Shown here piece by piece: positions 35,825-48,600 of a stretch of 64,000 nucleotides of DNA. Made by a program: the position numbers and the translations under genes. The notes beneath the pieces were generated by a model. It searched no databases and had not been told where the DNA came from. It saw only the letters and a program-made list of their open reading frames with translations. Numbering within the stretch: the stretch's first letter is position 1; each line of letters begins with the position of its first letter. The stretch comes from Zobellia galactanivorans (GTDB lineage: Bacteria; Bacteroidota; Bacteroidia; Flavobacteriales; Flavobacteriaceae). The DNA lies in NCBI RefSeq assembly GCF_000973105.1, contig NC_015844.1, forward strand, positions 4,212,501 through 4,276,500, given 5' to 3'.

Positions 35825-37333
35825 TTATTGATTGAATACTATTTTATAGACTAGTGCGGCTTCGGCCTGTTCGGGCTTCTTTCTTGGGGAGGTCACCCAC
35901 AGGCCTTCCATTGTTTTTTTCCACTTTATTTTTTGCCTGCTGCCCAAGACCGAAATCGATTTTATTTTTTTGTCTTTGGCCTTATCGGCAAAAACGGTCA
36001 GTAGCTTTTCTTTGTTTTCACCTGGCCAACCGAGTTGAATGGCATAGACGGTGTTGTCTTTTTGGGTGTAGCGGATATCATTGGAGTTTAAGTCGGCTAA
36101 ACCTTTTTTTATCGCCCCATAGGCGTTCCAGGCGTCTTTGGGGTCGCGTTTCAAGATGGTGGGGCCTTCACCAAAGGCTACGAAGGGCTTGGTGTTATAA
36201 ATGGCTTCCCCATAAAGCTTGAGCCAGGCACCGATGCCTTCCATAGCCTTTACCTGTTCTTCGGGGATGGTGCCATCGGCCATGGGACCTGCCGATAAAA
36301 GCATTACCCCATTTTTACTGACCACTTCCGCCAACATACGAATGGCCTTATGCGGATTGATCGCGGTACGTTTGGCCTGATTGTAGCACCAAGAACTTCC
36401 TAATATAAAATCGGTGATCCAAACATCGGGGGTAATATCCTCCATCGTGGCCCGCTCGACGTTTACCACGGCCAGTTCGGTGGGAAAAAAAGTGCCCTTG
36501 GTATTGACCACGACTTCTTTGCCCAAGGCCTCGGCCTTGTTGAAATAGTTGGCCAAGAATTGTTTTCTGTGGCCTTCCTTGATAAAACGTTGCCCAAAAT
36601 CCATCCAAATATAATCGGGGCAGTGGGCCTCTATGACCTCGTTTAGTTTTTCCAACCAAAGGTCGTTCGCCTCATCATAGCCTAAATTGCCATAAAGTTT
36701 ACGGTATTTGGGGGCTTGGGGTACTTCAACCGAATCGTATACCCAATTGAATTGGCTTACAGGCCGTAAAAAGGTGTTTTCGTTCTTAGGGTAGAACATC
36801 ATGTGGAAACCGTGGTGAAAGGTGGCCATGAACTTTAGCTTGCGTTTTTTGGTTTCTTCCCCTATAGCTTTGACCACGTCGATACCGGGACCCATGGCTT
36901 TTGAGTTCCATTCGTTCACCTTGCTGTCCCACAACGAAAAGCCATCGTGGTGTTCGGCAATGGAGCCGATGAATCTGGCCCCCATACCTTCGAACATATC
37001 GACCCACTCGACGGCATTGAATTTTTCGCCTTTCCACTGGGGGATAAAGTCATGATATTGAAAATCCTTACCATAGGTTGTTTTGTGATAATCGTAAATG
37101 TCCTCACCCCAACCTTCACGGTCGTAAATGTACATCCACCTCGGGTACCATTCACTTCCCCAAGCAGGTACGCTATAAACGCCCCAATGGAAGTAAACGC
37201 CCAATTTGGCATCGGCAAACCAATCGGGAGCGGCCTTATGTTGTTTCAAACTTTCCCATTCGGGTTTGAATTTTTGCTGGGCCAAGCCTAGGTGGGTAAA
37301 GGCAATTAGTAATATGGCAACATATTTTTTCAT
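35825..37333 (-). CDS. GH29 alpha-L-fucosidase/alpha-L-galactosidase family enzyme
   Basis: 502 residues with a signal peptide ending near GLAQQ. GH29 motifs are WFADAKLGVYFHWGVYSVPA, SEWYPRWMY, IAEHHDGFSLWDS and the catalytic strand CPDYIWMDFGQRF with D245 as likely nucleophile, then MLLSAGPMADGTIPEEQ. It differs from the lipoprotein at 15261 in the catalytic strand and around the HHDG motif, so the two may take different linkages or sulfation states. It lies between the DUF1080 gene and a sulfatase gene in the operon. Fucose- and galactose-configured L-sugars are both possible substrates. Confidence 0.9.
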   Translation of the reverse strand: MKKYVAILLIAFTHLGLAQQKFKPEWESLKQHKAAPDWFADAKLGVYFHWGVYSVPAWGSEWYPRWMYIYDREGWGEDIYDYHKTTYGKDFQYHDFIPQWKGEKFNAVEWVDMFEGMGARFIGSIAEHHDGFSLWDSKVNEWNSKAMGPGIDVVKAIGEETKKRKLKFMATFHHGFHMMFYPKNENTFLRPVSQFNWVYDSVEVPQAPKYRKLYGNLGYDEANDLWLEKLNEVIEAHCPDYIWMDFGQRFIKEGHRKQFLANYFNKAEALGKEVVVNTKGTFFPTELAVVNVERATMEDITPDVWITDFILGSSWCYNQAKRTAINPHKAIRMLAEVVSKNGVMLLSAGPMADGTIPEEQVKAMEGIGAWLKLYGEAIYNTKPFVAFGEGPTILKRDPKDAWNAYGAIKKGLADLNSNDIRYTQKDNTVYAIQLGWPGENKEKLLTVFADKAKDKKIKSISVLGSRQKIKWKKTMEGLWVTSPRKKPEQAEAALVYKIVFNQ

Positions 37334-37361
37334 AGAACATATTGGTATTAAGAATATCTAA

Positions 37362-38111
37362 TCAATTCAGCTCTTGTATTCTTATGTTTCTGTAGATGAT
37401 TTCTGAGCCTTCGGCCTGTAGGGCTATATTGCCCTTTTCCAAAGGATGGCCTTCCGCATCTAAAAAGTCTTTTAGCTCGTTGACCAGATGTCCGTTTTCA
37501 AAGAATCGGGCACTTTGTGAGCCCCTGACCTCTACACGGACCTTGTTCCAACCGTCTACTTCGTAATTACCGTATTTGTCACCTTCTAGGTATGTTTTTT
37601 TACCGCTTGAATCGAGTAGTTTTTCAGAACCGTCTTTCTGGAACCACCTTACCTTTGGGCCTTTTATGACCCATAGGTCGCCCGTGTCACCTTCTTGAAT
37701 CTGGCATTCCAAACAGGTGGGCCAGATGACTTTTTCGCCTTGTACGTGAAAAACTATGCCGGCATCACGTTTGGCGTCTTGTCGGGGAGCGAACTTGCGT
37801 TTGCCCCATTTATATTCCAATTCTAGGTTAAAATGACTGTACTCACGTATAGAGGTAATCATTCCGAAAGGGGCCTCATCACCTTTCCAGTCATAGAGGA
37901 CCTTGATTTTGTTTTTCTTTACTTCAAATAACTCTTGATTGTCGGGAAGGACGTTCGGTGTAATGGTATAGCTGATGCCGAGTTCGTTTTGGGGAAACGG
38001 ATTGGTCCATTTTACCGATGATTCTTTCTGTAATGATTCTTGTGCCGTAGCGCAAAAGGATACGCAAAGCCATAGAATTGACGTGAAAATCGAAATTCTT
38101 TTTCTGTTCAT
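37362..38111 (-). CDS. Secreted DUF1080 (3-keto-disaccharide hydrolase-type) protein
   Basis: 249 residues with a signal peptide ending near CATAQ. The rest is a concanavalin-like jelly roll of the DUF1080 family: FNLELEYKWGKRKFAPRQDAKRDAGIVFHV, CLECQIQEGDTGDLW, and the end WNKVRVEVRGSQSARFFENGHLVNELKD with GNIALQAEGSEIIYRNIRIQEL. Some DUF1080 members hydrolyse 3-keto-glycosides; others may only bind glycans. It is the first gene of the second minus operon, 28 bases ahead of GH29. The reaction is not established from sequence. Confidence 0.85.
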   Translation of the reverse strand: MNRKRISIFTSILWLCVSFCATAQESLQKESSVKWTNPFPQNELGISYTITPNVLPDNQELFEVKKNKIKVLYDWKGDEAPFGMITSIREYSHFNLELEYKWGKRKFAPRQDAKRDAGIVFHVQGEKVIWPTCLECQIQEGDTGDLWVIKGPKVRWFQKDGSEKLLDSSGKKTYLEGDKYGNYEVDGWNKVRVEVRGSQSARFFENGHLVNELKDFLDAEGHPLEKGNIALQAEGSEIIYRNIRIQELN

Positions 38112-38417
38112 TGGTGTGGTGTTCTAAATTAGGGGGGAAATTCCAAATTTAGGACTTATATCGGAGCAACAGATATTTTATATACTACCACATATGTTTA
38201 TATTGAAGGAATTAGGGCAAAATAGGAAGCACAAGCACCGTCGTTAAAATGTTTTATGGTTTTATGGGGGATTTTTTTCGGGCTCCCCTAACCACTCCAT
38301 AACTTACATACGGTTTAGGTTTGATAGGCACTCATCTATTTCTGCCGTTGTTTAAATATTTAATGAAATGGATATTTAAAATTATAGATATGTGTTTATA
38401 AAAAATAACACTTATTG
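38112..38417. other. Intergenic region between thiD and the DUF1080 operon
   Basis: 306 AT-rich bases, no gene seen. A perfect 9-base AT-only inverted repeat (TTTAAATAT at 38351-38359, ATATTTAAA at 38372-38380) lies here and could be a weak stop for the thiD transcript or an operator. The part next to 38111 should hold the promoter of the second minus operon. Confidence 0.5.
38144..38151 (-). promoter_or_regulatory. Putative -7 box of the DUF1080 operon
   Basis: On the minus strand it reads TAAATTTG, an exact match to the Bacteroidetes -7 box TAnnTTTG, 32 bases before the DUF1080 ATG. A TTG exists upstream but at 15 rather than 19 bases, so the match is partial. Confidence 0.4.
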
Positions 38418-39215
38418 TCAAAAAAAATGATGAACGGGTCCATGGCCCTTGCCAAGGCGTCTGTCCTTACCATGGGCAATGGCTTCATTTAGGTAGGAGC
38501 ACCCTTTTCTTACGGCGGGTTCTAGAGTTAAACCCAAGCTCAATTGTGCCGCAATGGCCGAGGATAGGGTGCAACCAGTTCCGTGGGTGTTCTTTGTGGC
38601 GATGTAGTTGTTATAAATAAAAACCGTGTTCTGGGTTTCGTAAAGAAATAAGGTATCGGTCATTTGATCTGAGACTTCCAAGTGTCCCCCTTTCAATAAT
38701 ACCGAGGTTTGAAATCGATTCCCGATTTCCTTGGCGGCCTCACCCAGTTTTTCGGAATCTATTTTTTTGCCGATCAGGAGTTCGGCCTCGGGTAGGTTAG
38801 GGGTAATGAGGAGGGCATCGCCCAAAAATGACTTTAGACTGTTCAGGGCTGCCGAGTTCAAGAGTCTGTCACCCGACGTGGCCACCATTACGGGATCTAT
38901 GACGATATTTCTTATACGGTATTCCTTAAGGGTTTCTTGTACCGCTTCTATGACTTCGGAAGAATGGAGCATTCCTATTTTGACCGCACCGAAGACAATA
39001 TCCCCAAGAACGGCTTTCAACTGTTTTTTTATATGGGGTACGGGTATGGGGTGAATGTCAAAAACACCCTGGGTGTTCTGGGCCGTAGTGGCGGTTATGA
39101 CCGATGCCGCAAAAGCCCCATTGGCACTGATACTTTTAATGTCGGCCTGAATACCGGCACAGCCTCCGGAATCGCTTCCGGCTATGGTTAATACACTCTT
39201 ATAAGTTGAATTCAT
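38418..39215 (-). CDS. thiD: Hydroxymethylpyrimidine/phosphomethylpyrimidine kinase
   Basis: 265 residues, cytosolic, no signal peptide. ThiD motifs: LTIAGSDSGGCAGIQADIKS at the N terminus (HMP site), VIDPVMVATSGDRLL, LLITPNLPEAELL and THGTGCTLSSAIAA near the C terminus (phosphate/catalytic Asp-Gly loop region). It phosphorylates hydroxymethylpyrimidine twice for thiamine synthesis. It has no link to the glycan genes and marks the edge of the polysaccharide locus. No TPP riboswitch was recognised in front of it. Confidence 0.93.
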   Translation of the reverse strand: MNSTYKSVLTIAGSDSGGCAGIQADIKSISANGAFAASVITATTAQNTQGVFDIHPIPVPHIKKQLKAVLGDIVFGAVKIGMLHSSEVIEAVQETLKEYRIRNIVIDPVMVATSGDRLLNSAALNSLKSFLGDALLITPNLPEAELLIGKKIDSEKLGEAAKEIGNRFQTSVLLKGGHLEVSDQMTDTLFLYETQNTVFIYNNYIATKNTHGTGCTLSSAIAAQLSLGLTLEPAVRKGCSYLNEAIAHGKDRRLGKGHGPVHHFF

Positions 39216-39250
39216 ACAAGGCAGGGAATACGATGGTCATAAAAGAAGCT

Positions 39251-39258
39251 CAAATGTA
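39251..39258 (-). promoter_or_regulatory. Putative -7 box of thiD
   Basis: Minus strand TACATTTG, an exact TAnnTTTG match 35 bases ahead of the thiD ATG; no TTG at the 19-base spacing was seen. Confidence 0.35.
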
Positions 39259-39620
39259 TCAAATTATTTTAGAAGGAGTCGGGTGACAACGCCTGAGATT
39301 TGTCTTGGAAAAACGAACAAATGAATAAAACCAAAATTTGTTGCTAGCCCTGAAATTTTCACTGTATTGCAGCAATGGGAGGCTAGGCATTGAGGCCATA
39401 TTTCCCTTGTTCTGATCTGTGATATAGAGCTAGTTTACTTCGGATTTTAATTATGCCCAATAATCTGAAAGGAAAACAACACCTCTGTTAGGTACTGGTA
39501 CCAAAAGGATCTCCGATGAAATACACAGTTGAAAAATGAGTTCGTATACAAAATTTAAGATTTCCCATACACTCCGCCCTTAACACACAACATTAAATGG
39601 TCTAGGTTTTTCTTCAACAA

Positions 39621-39628
39621 TATATTTG
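39621..39628 (+). promoter_or_regulatory. Putative -7 box of the first giant gene
   Basis: TATATTTG, an exact TAnnTTTG match 64 bases ahead of the ATG at 39693; the -33 element is not clear. Confidence 0.35.
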
Positions 39629-39692
39629 GGTAACTATAAACACCATTTGCCTGTAGTTTACGGTAATTATTTATTACGCTAACCATTCTTTT

Positions 39693-42600
39693 ATGAAGTT
39701 CTCCCTTAAGACCGGCATTCTTGCCGTAGTTTTGACTTTTGTCTATGCAATTAATTCAAATGCGCAACTTGAAAACAACCGCTACAAGGTTGATGTAAAT
39801 CCGCAAGATCTTGCAACCTGTGGGGGTGTCAACAACTCGTTGGAAGAAGTGACGATCCTAGGTAAAAATGCCAATTGTCACGATTTTAGTATCACTTTCG
39901 ATCTTCCCCTAGGTATTGAGTATGTATCGGGCACGGTAACTATTACGGCCCAATCCGGTTCAGGGGACTATGTCATTTCCGAGGGGGGAACGTCGTCCGA
40001 TCCCATCTTTACCATTCTGCGGCCCAATGATGAAAATTGGCAAGTAAACGATGTGGTAACCTTTACCTTTGAACGGAGTGCCAATTGCGATGCCGTTGAG
40101 TTTTCCGGTTCTGGAGGCATCTTCAAAGATGCCTATACGATCAACTTCCAAGATGCGGGTGGGGCCAATTCAGATTCGGAGAGCGATCCCCCTTCCTACG
40201 ATTTAATGGCGGCATCGTTGAACATTTCTTCCATACCTACAATAAATGCCAACGTAGGCCAAACTTATGTAAGGGATATTGTAATCGCACAAGGGGGAAA
40301 TGGCTGTACCGAAAGCTTTACCTATTATGTAAATATAGGTGAGGACGTAAGGGATGGCTATTCCTTGTCCTATAACGGAACTCCCTTGAAAACTATATCG
40401 GAAGTAGACGGGGTGTATACGTATAACATAGATTTAAATGTATCCCCGTTCGAAAAGGCTGTGGGCAATATCAACAGTTGCTTCGAAAACGGCGAGACCA
40501 TTGTCTTACAGGAAGAATTTAGGGTAGACGATTGTATAGACACGGCCGTAGTGCATAATGCCTATTGGGGATGTAGCCCGGGGGAAACATGTCAGGCGGC
40601 GTCGCCACAGACGGGTTCCTTGAATTTTGGGACGAGCGTACCTGCCATAGCCTTGACCAAAGTAGGATCTACAACGCCAGATTTATGTAATGCGGTTACC
40701 TATACCGTTAAAATAGAGAATACCAAAACGACCGAAGGCTCCATGGCCTTGGACGTGGGTATTAACTTGGGAATGGGCCACAACACCTCGGCCGTAACCA
40801 CTAAATATACGAATCCCCTTTGGGATTTTGATTATTACAATACAAGACAGGTCTCAAATTTCAGGTTTGGGACCAATGCTTCTTTTGAACCGGGTACAAA
40901 GCCTAGTACATCATATCCGGGCAGGGGGTCTGGCAATACCATATCCATACCGCCTAATTTCTTTACTTCGGATCCCGATGGGCCGAACTACGGTTTTGAT
41001 GATTTGGACAAAGACGGCTTCTATGACGATTTGCCTCCGAATGCTTCAACGGAACTGTCCTTCGATTTTGAAATATCCCCTAGGGATGTCTGTGGTACAG
41101 GAAGATATGATTATATGGGGTGGGAGCACACCTATTTCGATGTCTATTTTAAAGATCAGTGTAAAGGAGATCGTGTCCCTGAGCGTATAGACCTTAACTA
41201 CTTCAATATCCTTCGTGATTACCAGAGCGTAACCGAAATTGAGGCGCCCACCGATATTACAAACAATGAGGATTTTACCTTAAAAATAGCTCCCTCGATA
41301 TATGCGGGCGGTTCGGGTAGGCCTACCATCGACGGCGATGCCATATTCTCCAACAAGGCCAGCTCGTTGTGGACCATAACCATCGATGTGCCTGCCGGAA
41401 TGGAGCTCCAGGCATCGGCTTCCCCTGATTTTTCGCAATCGGGAAGCCAGATTACGTATACCACTACGAACATGAGTGGTAACACTTTTAAGGAATGGGT
41501 AGAATTTCCATTGACATATACCTGTGGTACCAACGGAATGAAAAGCATATCCTATACCACTAATTTTACGGCTACGGGATCGAGCGGGGTTTGTTGGAGC
41601 CAAGACATACACTGTGGTACGGTTAATATTTTTACGCATTGCCCAGGCGGTTGTGTCGGTCCGGTAATCGAAGATTTTACCGCTGAAAGGATTACGGCCG
41701 GATGGACGGATGAAACCATGTCTACGACGGTTGTGCTCGACGAGAATACCGACGGTATCAAAAAGTATTTGGCGGGAGATCAAATGAAAGTGACCACCAA
41801 GGCCTCCATTAACAATGTTTCCCTCGATAACCTTTATTTCGACCTTACTTATAATACGGCCAGTGCCGCTGCAGGAGGTGCGGGAATAATTACCTTGGTC
41901 GATTCTAAAATTACGATCAATGATACCCCGTCTACATCCCAATCGGGAGTTTTGGCGAATGCCCCTGTTTTGACCACCAACGGTTCCACGGAACACCTTT
42001 TGACCTTTGACCTAAGCGACGATCGAAGTTTGATAGGTCCGGGTTACGAATATGAAGGCGACGCTACAGAGAGCGATGTGGTCGAACTGGAACTGATCTT
42101 TGAGTTCAGTAAAGATTTTCAAGTTGTCGATTATTTTGAGCTTACCAACTTCAGGGGAGAGTTTTATGCCTATACGGATTCCGCACATACGGAAGCGAAC
42201 AGGGTAGGTTGTGATACTTGGGGCGATCGCGCCTATTACTCCAGACCCAATATTTATGGCAGTAACCAAACCCGATCGGGCGAGGGCTGTACGCCTTCAC
42301 TGGGCTATATGTACTTTACACATAATATGTCACCTAGCGACATGTTTGCCGATGAGTACCGCCCTATGACCATTTGGGAGTCCACGGTCGTAGATATCCC
42401 CGAAGGGGCAAGGTTTACCGGTAACGTTACGTCCAACGCTTTCAGCAGCAACAACTATTCTACCGCAACGGGCGAGTTTGTTGCAACGGAGAGCAACGGA
42501 CAGGTGATAATAACACCGGGACCGAATTTTGTGAACAGGGACCAAACGGGCTTGGTGTACCAAAGGTTCGAGGTAGAGTTTGTGGGTACCTGCAATTCGC

Positions 42601-45600
42601 CTACGGAGGCTTCGTACGATTATACGATCAACTATCAGGATTTTGCCTATGCAAGCCCTGTCAGTACGAGTTTTACGAATACCAATAAATTCAGCTATAC
42701 ACAGCCTACCTTTATTGTGCAATCTCCCTTGCCTACGGTCAACGGAGACGCCTATAAAGTAGATTTCGACGTAAATATTAGCAATACGAGTCCCCAGGAT
42801 ATCGACTACAACTGGTTACAGGTTACGGTACCCGTGGGAATAAACATTACCGATGCCTTCAGTGTTTCCGGAGGTGTCGAGACTGCGGTCAATTTTTATC
42901 AGGCAGGGGATAAAACATGGATAGAGGCCGGGGCCATAGCTTCTGGCGCTACCAAATCGATTCGCTTTAAGGGCGATTTTGAGGATTGCTCCGATCTAAC
43001 GGTCTTGGTAGAACATGGATGGGATTGTTTGGGCTATCCAGGGTATCCCGATACCCATGTCGATGTATCCGATTTTCAGGCGGTCGGTGCGTCTTGCTAT
43101 CAGAATTCGACCTCCATTACCTTGGAACCTAAAAATGCACAGGTTCAGATAGGTATTACCGATCAGCCCGTGTCATCACAAGATTTGTGTACCCCTTTTC
43201 ATGTAGAATTGGACATCATAAGTGCGCAATTGGCCGACTTGGTCAATCCGAGATTGGAATTTGCCATTCCCGGAGGTGCTACAGGTATCGATATTGTGGA
43301 AGCCGAGGTAGAATATCCCAAAAATTCGGGTAATTCCGAAACGGTAAGCGTTACCATTACCGATGGGACGGCAACGGTAAACCTGATGGAACATTCGGGT
43401 ATTGCCGCCATAAGCGGTATTGCCGGTAATCCGGCCAATAATTCGGTCGACGACCGAACTGCACATGTAGACCTTGAGCTGCAGTTGATGTGCGATTTTA
43501 TTTCCAACTCACCACTTACCTTTAAGGTATATGGTGAGAGTCCGTGTGGCGACCCGGCTTTTGGCAATGGTTCCCGTGTGGTTTCCGATGCGATAGAGGC
43601 AACGGGGGCCGTGGCACCCTATGACGCTTTAAGCACCATTAACCTACCAGGTTTTGGAGCCCCGATCCAAGGGTGTGGCGTTACCGAAACCATAAATGTG
43701 GAGACTTTGATAGCCGGTTCCAATAGCACCGGGGCTTCCGATTATGCCTTGATTGAGCTAAGGCCGGGCATTGAATATGTCGATGCTTCGTTTACAGGTA
43801 CGGGAACCCATGTGGCAACCTTTGAATCTGTTACGACCGTGGGCGACCATCAAGAGATTATTATAAAATATCCGGCCGGGGTAGCACCGGGCGAGAGCAT
43901 TTCCTTCGACTTTGATTTTATAACGACCAATGAAGGTATTTGCGATGATACCGAAGAAATACATATTACAAATTATGTAACGGTAGGTACCATGTCTTGC
44001 GGGGGCACTGCCTGTTCCGAATTTCAGGTATCCACAGGGTTCTCGTACGAGACCATGCCTTTGGAGAAACCGGTTTTGGCGGGCACCGCGAACGACAGCT
44101 TCTTTACGGTAGATACCGGCAATAACTACGAATATAACTTGTCGATAGATATAGAGAACCTCAGTGCCTTGGATGCCGCTGCTGGTTATACCTATAATGT
44201 GTACTGTGCCGATGTAAACGGGGAAATTTTGGGAGCCGCCATTGCCACGGGAACGGTCGCTTCTACGGTACCAAATTCTTCGACTATTGTCGAGGAAATC
44301 GTGTTTACCACTGCGGGTGCCGCTTGTTCGGGCAACAACCTTATCGTAGAGTTTCTGCCTTCAAGTACCAACTGTCAATGTGAGGCCATACAGATTGAGG
44401 TTCCGGTAGTTTCCGGTGCTCCGCTGAATTTGGACAACGATAACGATGGTATTCCCGATGTGATAGAGGTATATAACGGGGATGCCGATGGCGACGGGGT
44501 TTTGGACTATGAGGATCCGGATTTCTGTGCTGCCAATTTTGATGGCGTCGACGGATGGGATTGCGCCACCATGGGCTTGCCAGACCCCGATGCTGATTTG
44601 GATGGCGATGGAACCCCCAATTATTACGATACCGATTTCCCTGCCTGTGGCGGACTGAACGCCAATGGGGTTTGTATCAATTTTGATACGGATGGAGACG
44701 GGGTTCCCAACCATTTGGACTTGGATTCCGATAACGACGGTATTACCGATATCGTTGAGTTGGGAGAAGGAAATAAAGATGCCGATGGCGATGGGGTATT
44801 GGATAACCTAACCGATGTGGATAACGACGGACTTGCGGATGTTGTCGATAACGATACGACAGATGGTCCCGAAGGTAGTGTTCCATGTACGCCGCAAATC
44901 GGTTGTGTACAGACCAATTCCACTTCGAATATTTTTGACACGGACGGCGATGGTACAACTGATAATTCGGGAGATTTCGACGGGGACGGAATTATTAATG
45001 CTTACGATTTGGATAGTGATAACGACGGTATTCTGGATACGGTCGAGGCACAGGCCACAAGTAGCTTTAACGCTCCAGGAGCAATCGATCCGGCAACGGG
45101 CATTCCCGTGGTGGGGACCGATACCGATGGCATTGATCCCATCGATACCGATGGTGATGGTAACCCTGATTACCTAGACCTCGATGCCGATAACGACGGT
45201 GTTACCGATACATTGGAAGCCGGTGGTGCCGATACCGATGGCGATGGGGCCATTGATGGTTTTACCGATGCCGATGGCAATGGTGTTGCCGATAGTGTGG
45301 ATGCTACACCGCTGCCTGATGGGGATTCTGATAATGACGGTGTTTTAGACCGATTGGATCTGGACTCCGATAACGATGGTATCCCCGATGTAACCGAAGC
45401 TGGAGGCGTCGATGGCGATGGCGATGGTATCATAGATACGTTTATGACCGATGCCGATAATGATGGTCTTGCCGATAGTGTAGACCCTGTAGGGCCTGCT
45501 ACGGCGGGTACGCCCTTGGAAAATCCGGATACCGATGGCGATGGTTTGGATGATCGATTGGACCTCGATTCCGATAACGACGGTATTCCCGATGTGCTTG

Positions 45601-48600
45601 AAGCTGGAGGTACGGATCCCGACAACGATGGTAGGATCGGTACAGGGGCCATAGCGGATGATGACGGCGACGGACTTTCGAATATTGTGGATACGGACGA
45701 TAATACCACCCAAGGTACTCCGGGTGATGGCGGGGGAACTGCCTTGCCGATATCTGATTTTGACGGCGATGGCCTACCCGATTATTTGGATATTGATTCT
45801 GATAACGATGGCATTACCGATACTACCGAGGCCGGGGGTACGGACGTGGACGGTGACGGAAGGATCGATGGTTTCGATGATACGACGACTACCGACGGTT
45901 GGGACGATGCTACGGCAGCTTCTCCCTTACTAATTCCTGATACCGATGAGGACGGTAAATCGGATTACTTGGACATCGATGCCGATGATGACGGTATTCC
46001 CGACAATGTAGAGGCACAGACAACAGCAGGTTATGTGGCCCCGGCCAATGCAGAGGCTACCAATGGATTGGATACCAATTATCCAACCGGACTGACCCCT
46101 GTAGATACGGATGGCGACCTAATTCCTGATTACTTAGACCCTGATTCCGATAACGATGGGGTGTACGATGTGTTCGAGGCAGGGCAAGGTATCATTATGG
46201 ATCCTTTGGCCGACAGCGATAACGATGGACTGAACGATGCCTTTGACGATACGCCCGGTAATGATGTCAACAACGACCTGGATATAGGGGCCCTTGCTAC
46301 CGATAATGTAGACGACCTAGATCCGAACGAGGTAGACTTTAGGTCAATATTGGATACCGATGGCGATGGTATTATGGATACGGTCGATATCGATGACGAT
46401 AATGACGGAATTTTGGATGTGGATGAAAATAATTGTAGCTATATCACTACCAGTCAAACCTTACATTCGAATATTAGTACTTTACAAAGTGCCAATGCCG
46501 TAGTGGAAGCTGGGGTAAAATACTTCTTCGACATCGAGAACGTGGCTACCGGAGGTATTCTGACCGGAGTGGCCCAAGATGGAGTTTTCGAAGGAAGGAC
46601 CATCAATGTTTACTTGACCGAGCCTGCTCGGGGAGGGGCGACAATTAATGGCAGTACGGCCGTTTATTATTCCGATTTCACCCAAAATACGGTAGATCCA
46701 TCGAGTGGGGGAATCGTAAACAATGGCTATTACCTGTTCTACGCCATTGTAGATTTGAACGGAAACGGAACTTATGAAGACGGTGTGGACGAACTGTTGG
46801 GGCCTGTAGATCCCTTGGTGCCCACAAGTATTCCGGTATCAACGAATAGCGGATCCTTATATTTCTATTACAACGACGGACAGTTCGATGACAACCTGGC
46901 CAACATAACTTACGGAATTAAGACCGAGAATTGTGATACCGATGGGGATGGTATTCCCGATAGTATTGATTTGGATTCCGATAACGATGGTATTCCCGAT
47001 ATAACCGAAGCCGGAGGTACCGATACCGATGGTGACGGACGTGTAGACTACCCGACTCCCGGTGATCCAACTTCTATGGTCGATGCCAATAACGATGGTT
47101 TGGCCGATGAATTTGAAACCAACCCGCTTCCGGACGAAGATTCCGATAACGATGGGGTAAAGGATAGATTGGATCTGGATTCCGATAACGATGGTATCCC
47201 CGATGTAACCGAAGCGGGCGGATCGGATGCCGACGGAGATGGAGTTATCGATACCCATGCTACGGATACTGACCATGACGGTCTGGCCGATAGCGTAGAC
47301 CCTGTTGGTCCGGCTACCTCGGGTACACCTTTGGAAAATCCGGATACCGATGGTGATGGAAGGGATGATCGATTGGATACGGATTCGGATAACGATGGTA
47401 TTTCCGATGTAACCGAAGCAGGTGGTTCAGACCCTGATAACGATGGTATCATTGGTACCGGACCTATTGAGGATGCCGATGGTGACGGACTTTCTGATAT
47501 AGTGGATACGGATGGCACTGGTACGGCACTACCGATAGATGATTTTGATGGGGACAATGTACCCAACCATTTAGACCTGGATTCCGACAACGACGGTATC
47601 CTCGACGTCCTCGAATCGGGCAACGGAGCCTTGGATACGAACAACGACGGTATGATCGATAGCAACGATACCGGCTTCGCGGATGCGGACAACAACGGTC
47701 AGGCCGATAGCTCCGAGGGTACCACACCGGTGAACACCGATGGTACGGGCAACCCCGACTACCTCGATATCGACGCCGATGACGACGGTATTCCCGACAA
47801 CGTGGAGGCGCAGCCTACAACGGGTTATGAGGCTCCTGACAACACCTTCGATGCCAATGGAGTGGATACGAACTATCCGAATGGTATCACGCCTGAGGAC
47901 ACCGATGGTGACGGTACGCCCGATTATTTGGATGCCGATTCCGATGATGATGGATATTCAGATGTAGTGGAGGCCGGACAAGGTAGCCTTACAGGTACGG
48001 ACACCGATGGAGATGGTCTCGACGACGGCTTCGACGATACCCCGGGCAACGACGTGAACAACGATTTGGATGCCGGTGCCATCGATACGGATAATGATGA
48101 CGATACAAATACCGATGAGGTTGATTTTAGGTCGATTTTGGACCACGACCAAGACGGTATTCCAGATACGGTGGACCTCGACGACGATAACGACGGCATT
48201 GCCGACGTGGACGAGTCCAAGGGCACCGACCCAAGTGCGGACGACGACAACGACGGCGTTCCGAACTACTTGGACGATGACCCTGCCGATCCAACGATCG
48301 GGGACGACAATGGAATGGTGGAGCCGGACTTCGACTTTGACGGTGACGGCATACCGAACCACTTCGATTTGGATAGCGACAACGACGGTATCCTCGACGT
48401 CCTAGAATCGGGCAACGGAGATTTGGATACGAACAACGACGGTATGATCGATAGCAACGATACCGGCTTCGCGGATGCGGACAACAACGGCCAGGCCGAC
48501 AGCTCCGAGGGTACCACACCGGTGAACACCGATGGTACGGGCAACCCCGACTACCTCGACATCGACGCCGATGACGACGGTACTCCCGACAACGTGGAGG

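Larger units (their letters stand above)
39216..39692. other. Divergent intergenic region between thiD and the first giant gene
   Basis: 477 AT-rich bases with no convincing gene. Two candidate -7 boxes are listed separately: TACATTTG on the minus strand at 39251-39258 (for thiD) and TATATTTG on the plus strand at 39621-39628 (for the giant gene). No tRNA, repeat or riboswitch was recognised. Confidence 0.5.

Noticed and set aside
39271-39310. TPP riboswitch-like string (GGGTG...CTGAGA) near thiD
   Set aside because: It is on the plus strand, opposite to thiD, and the second half of the thi-box with its conserved CCTGATCTGG-type segment is missing; probably chance.
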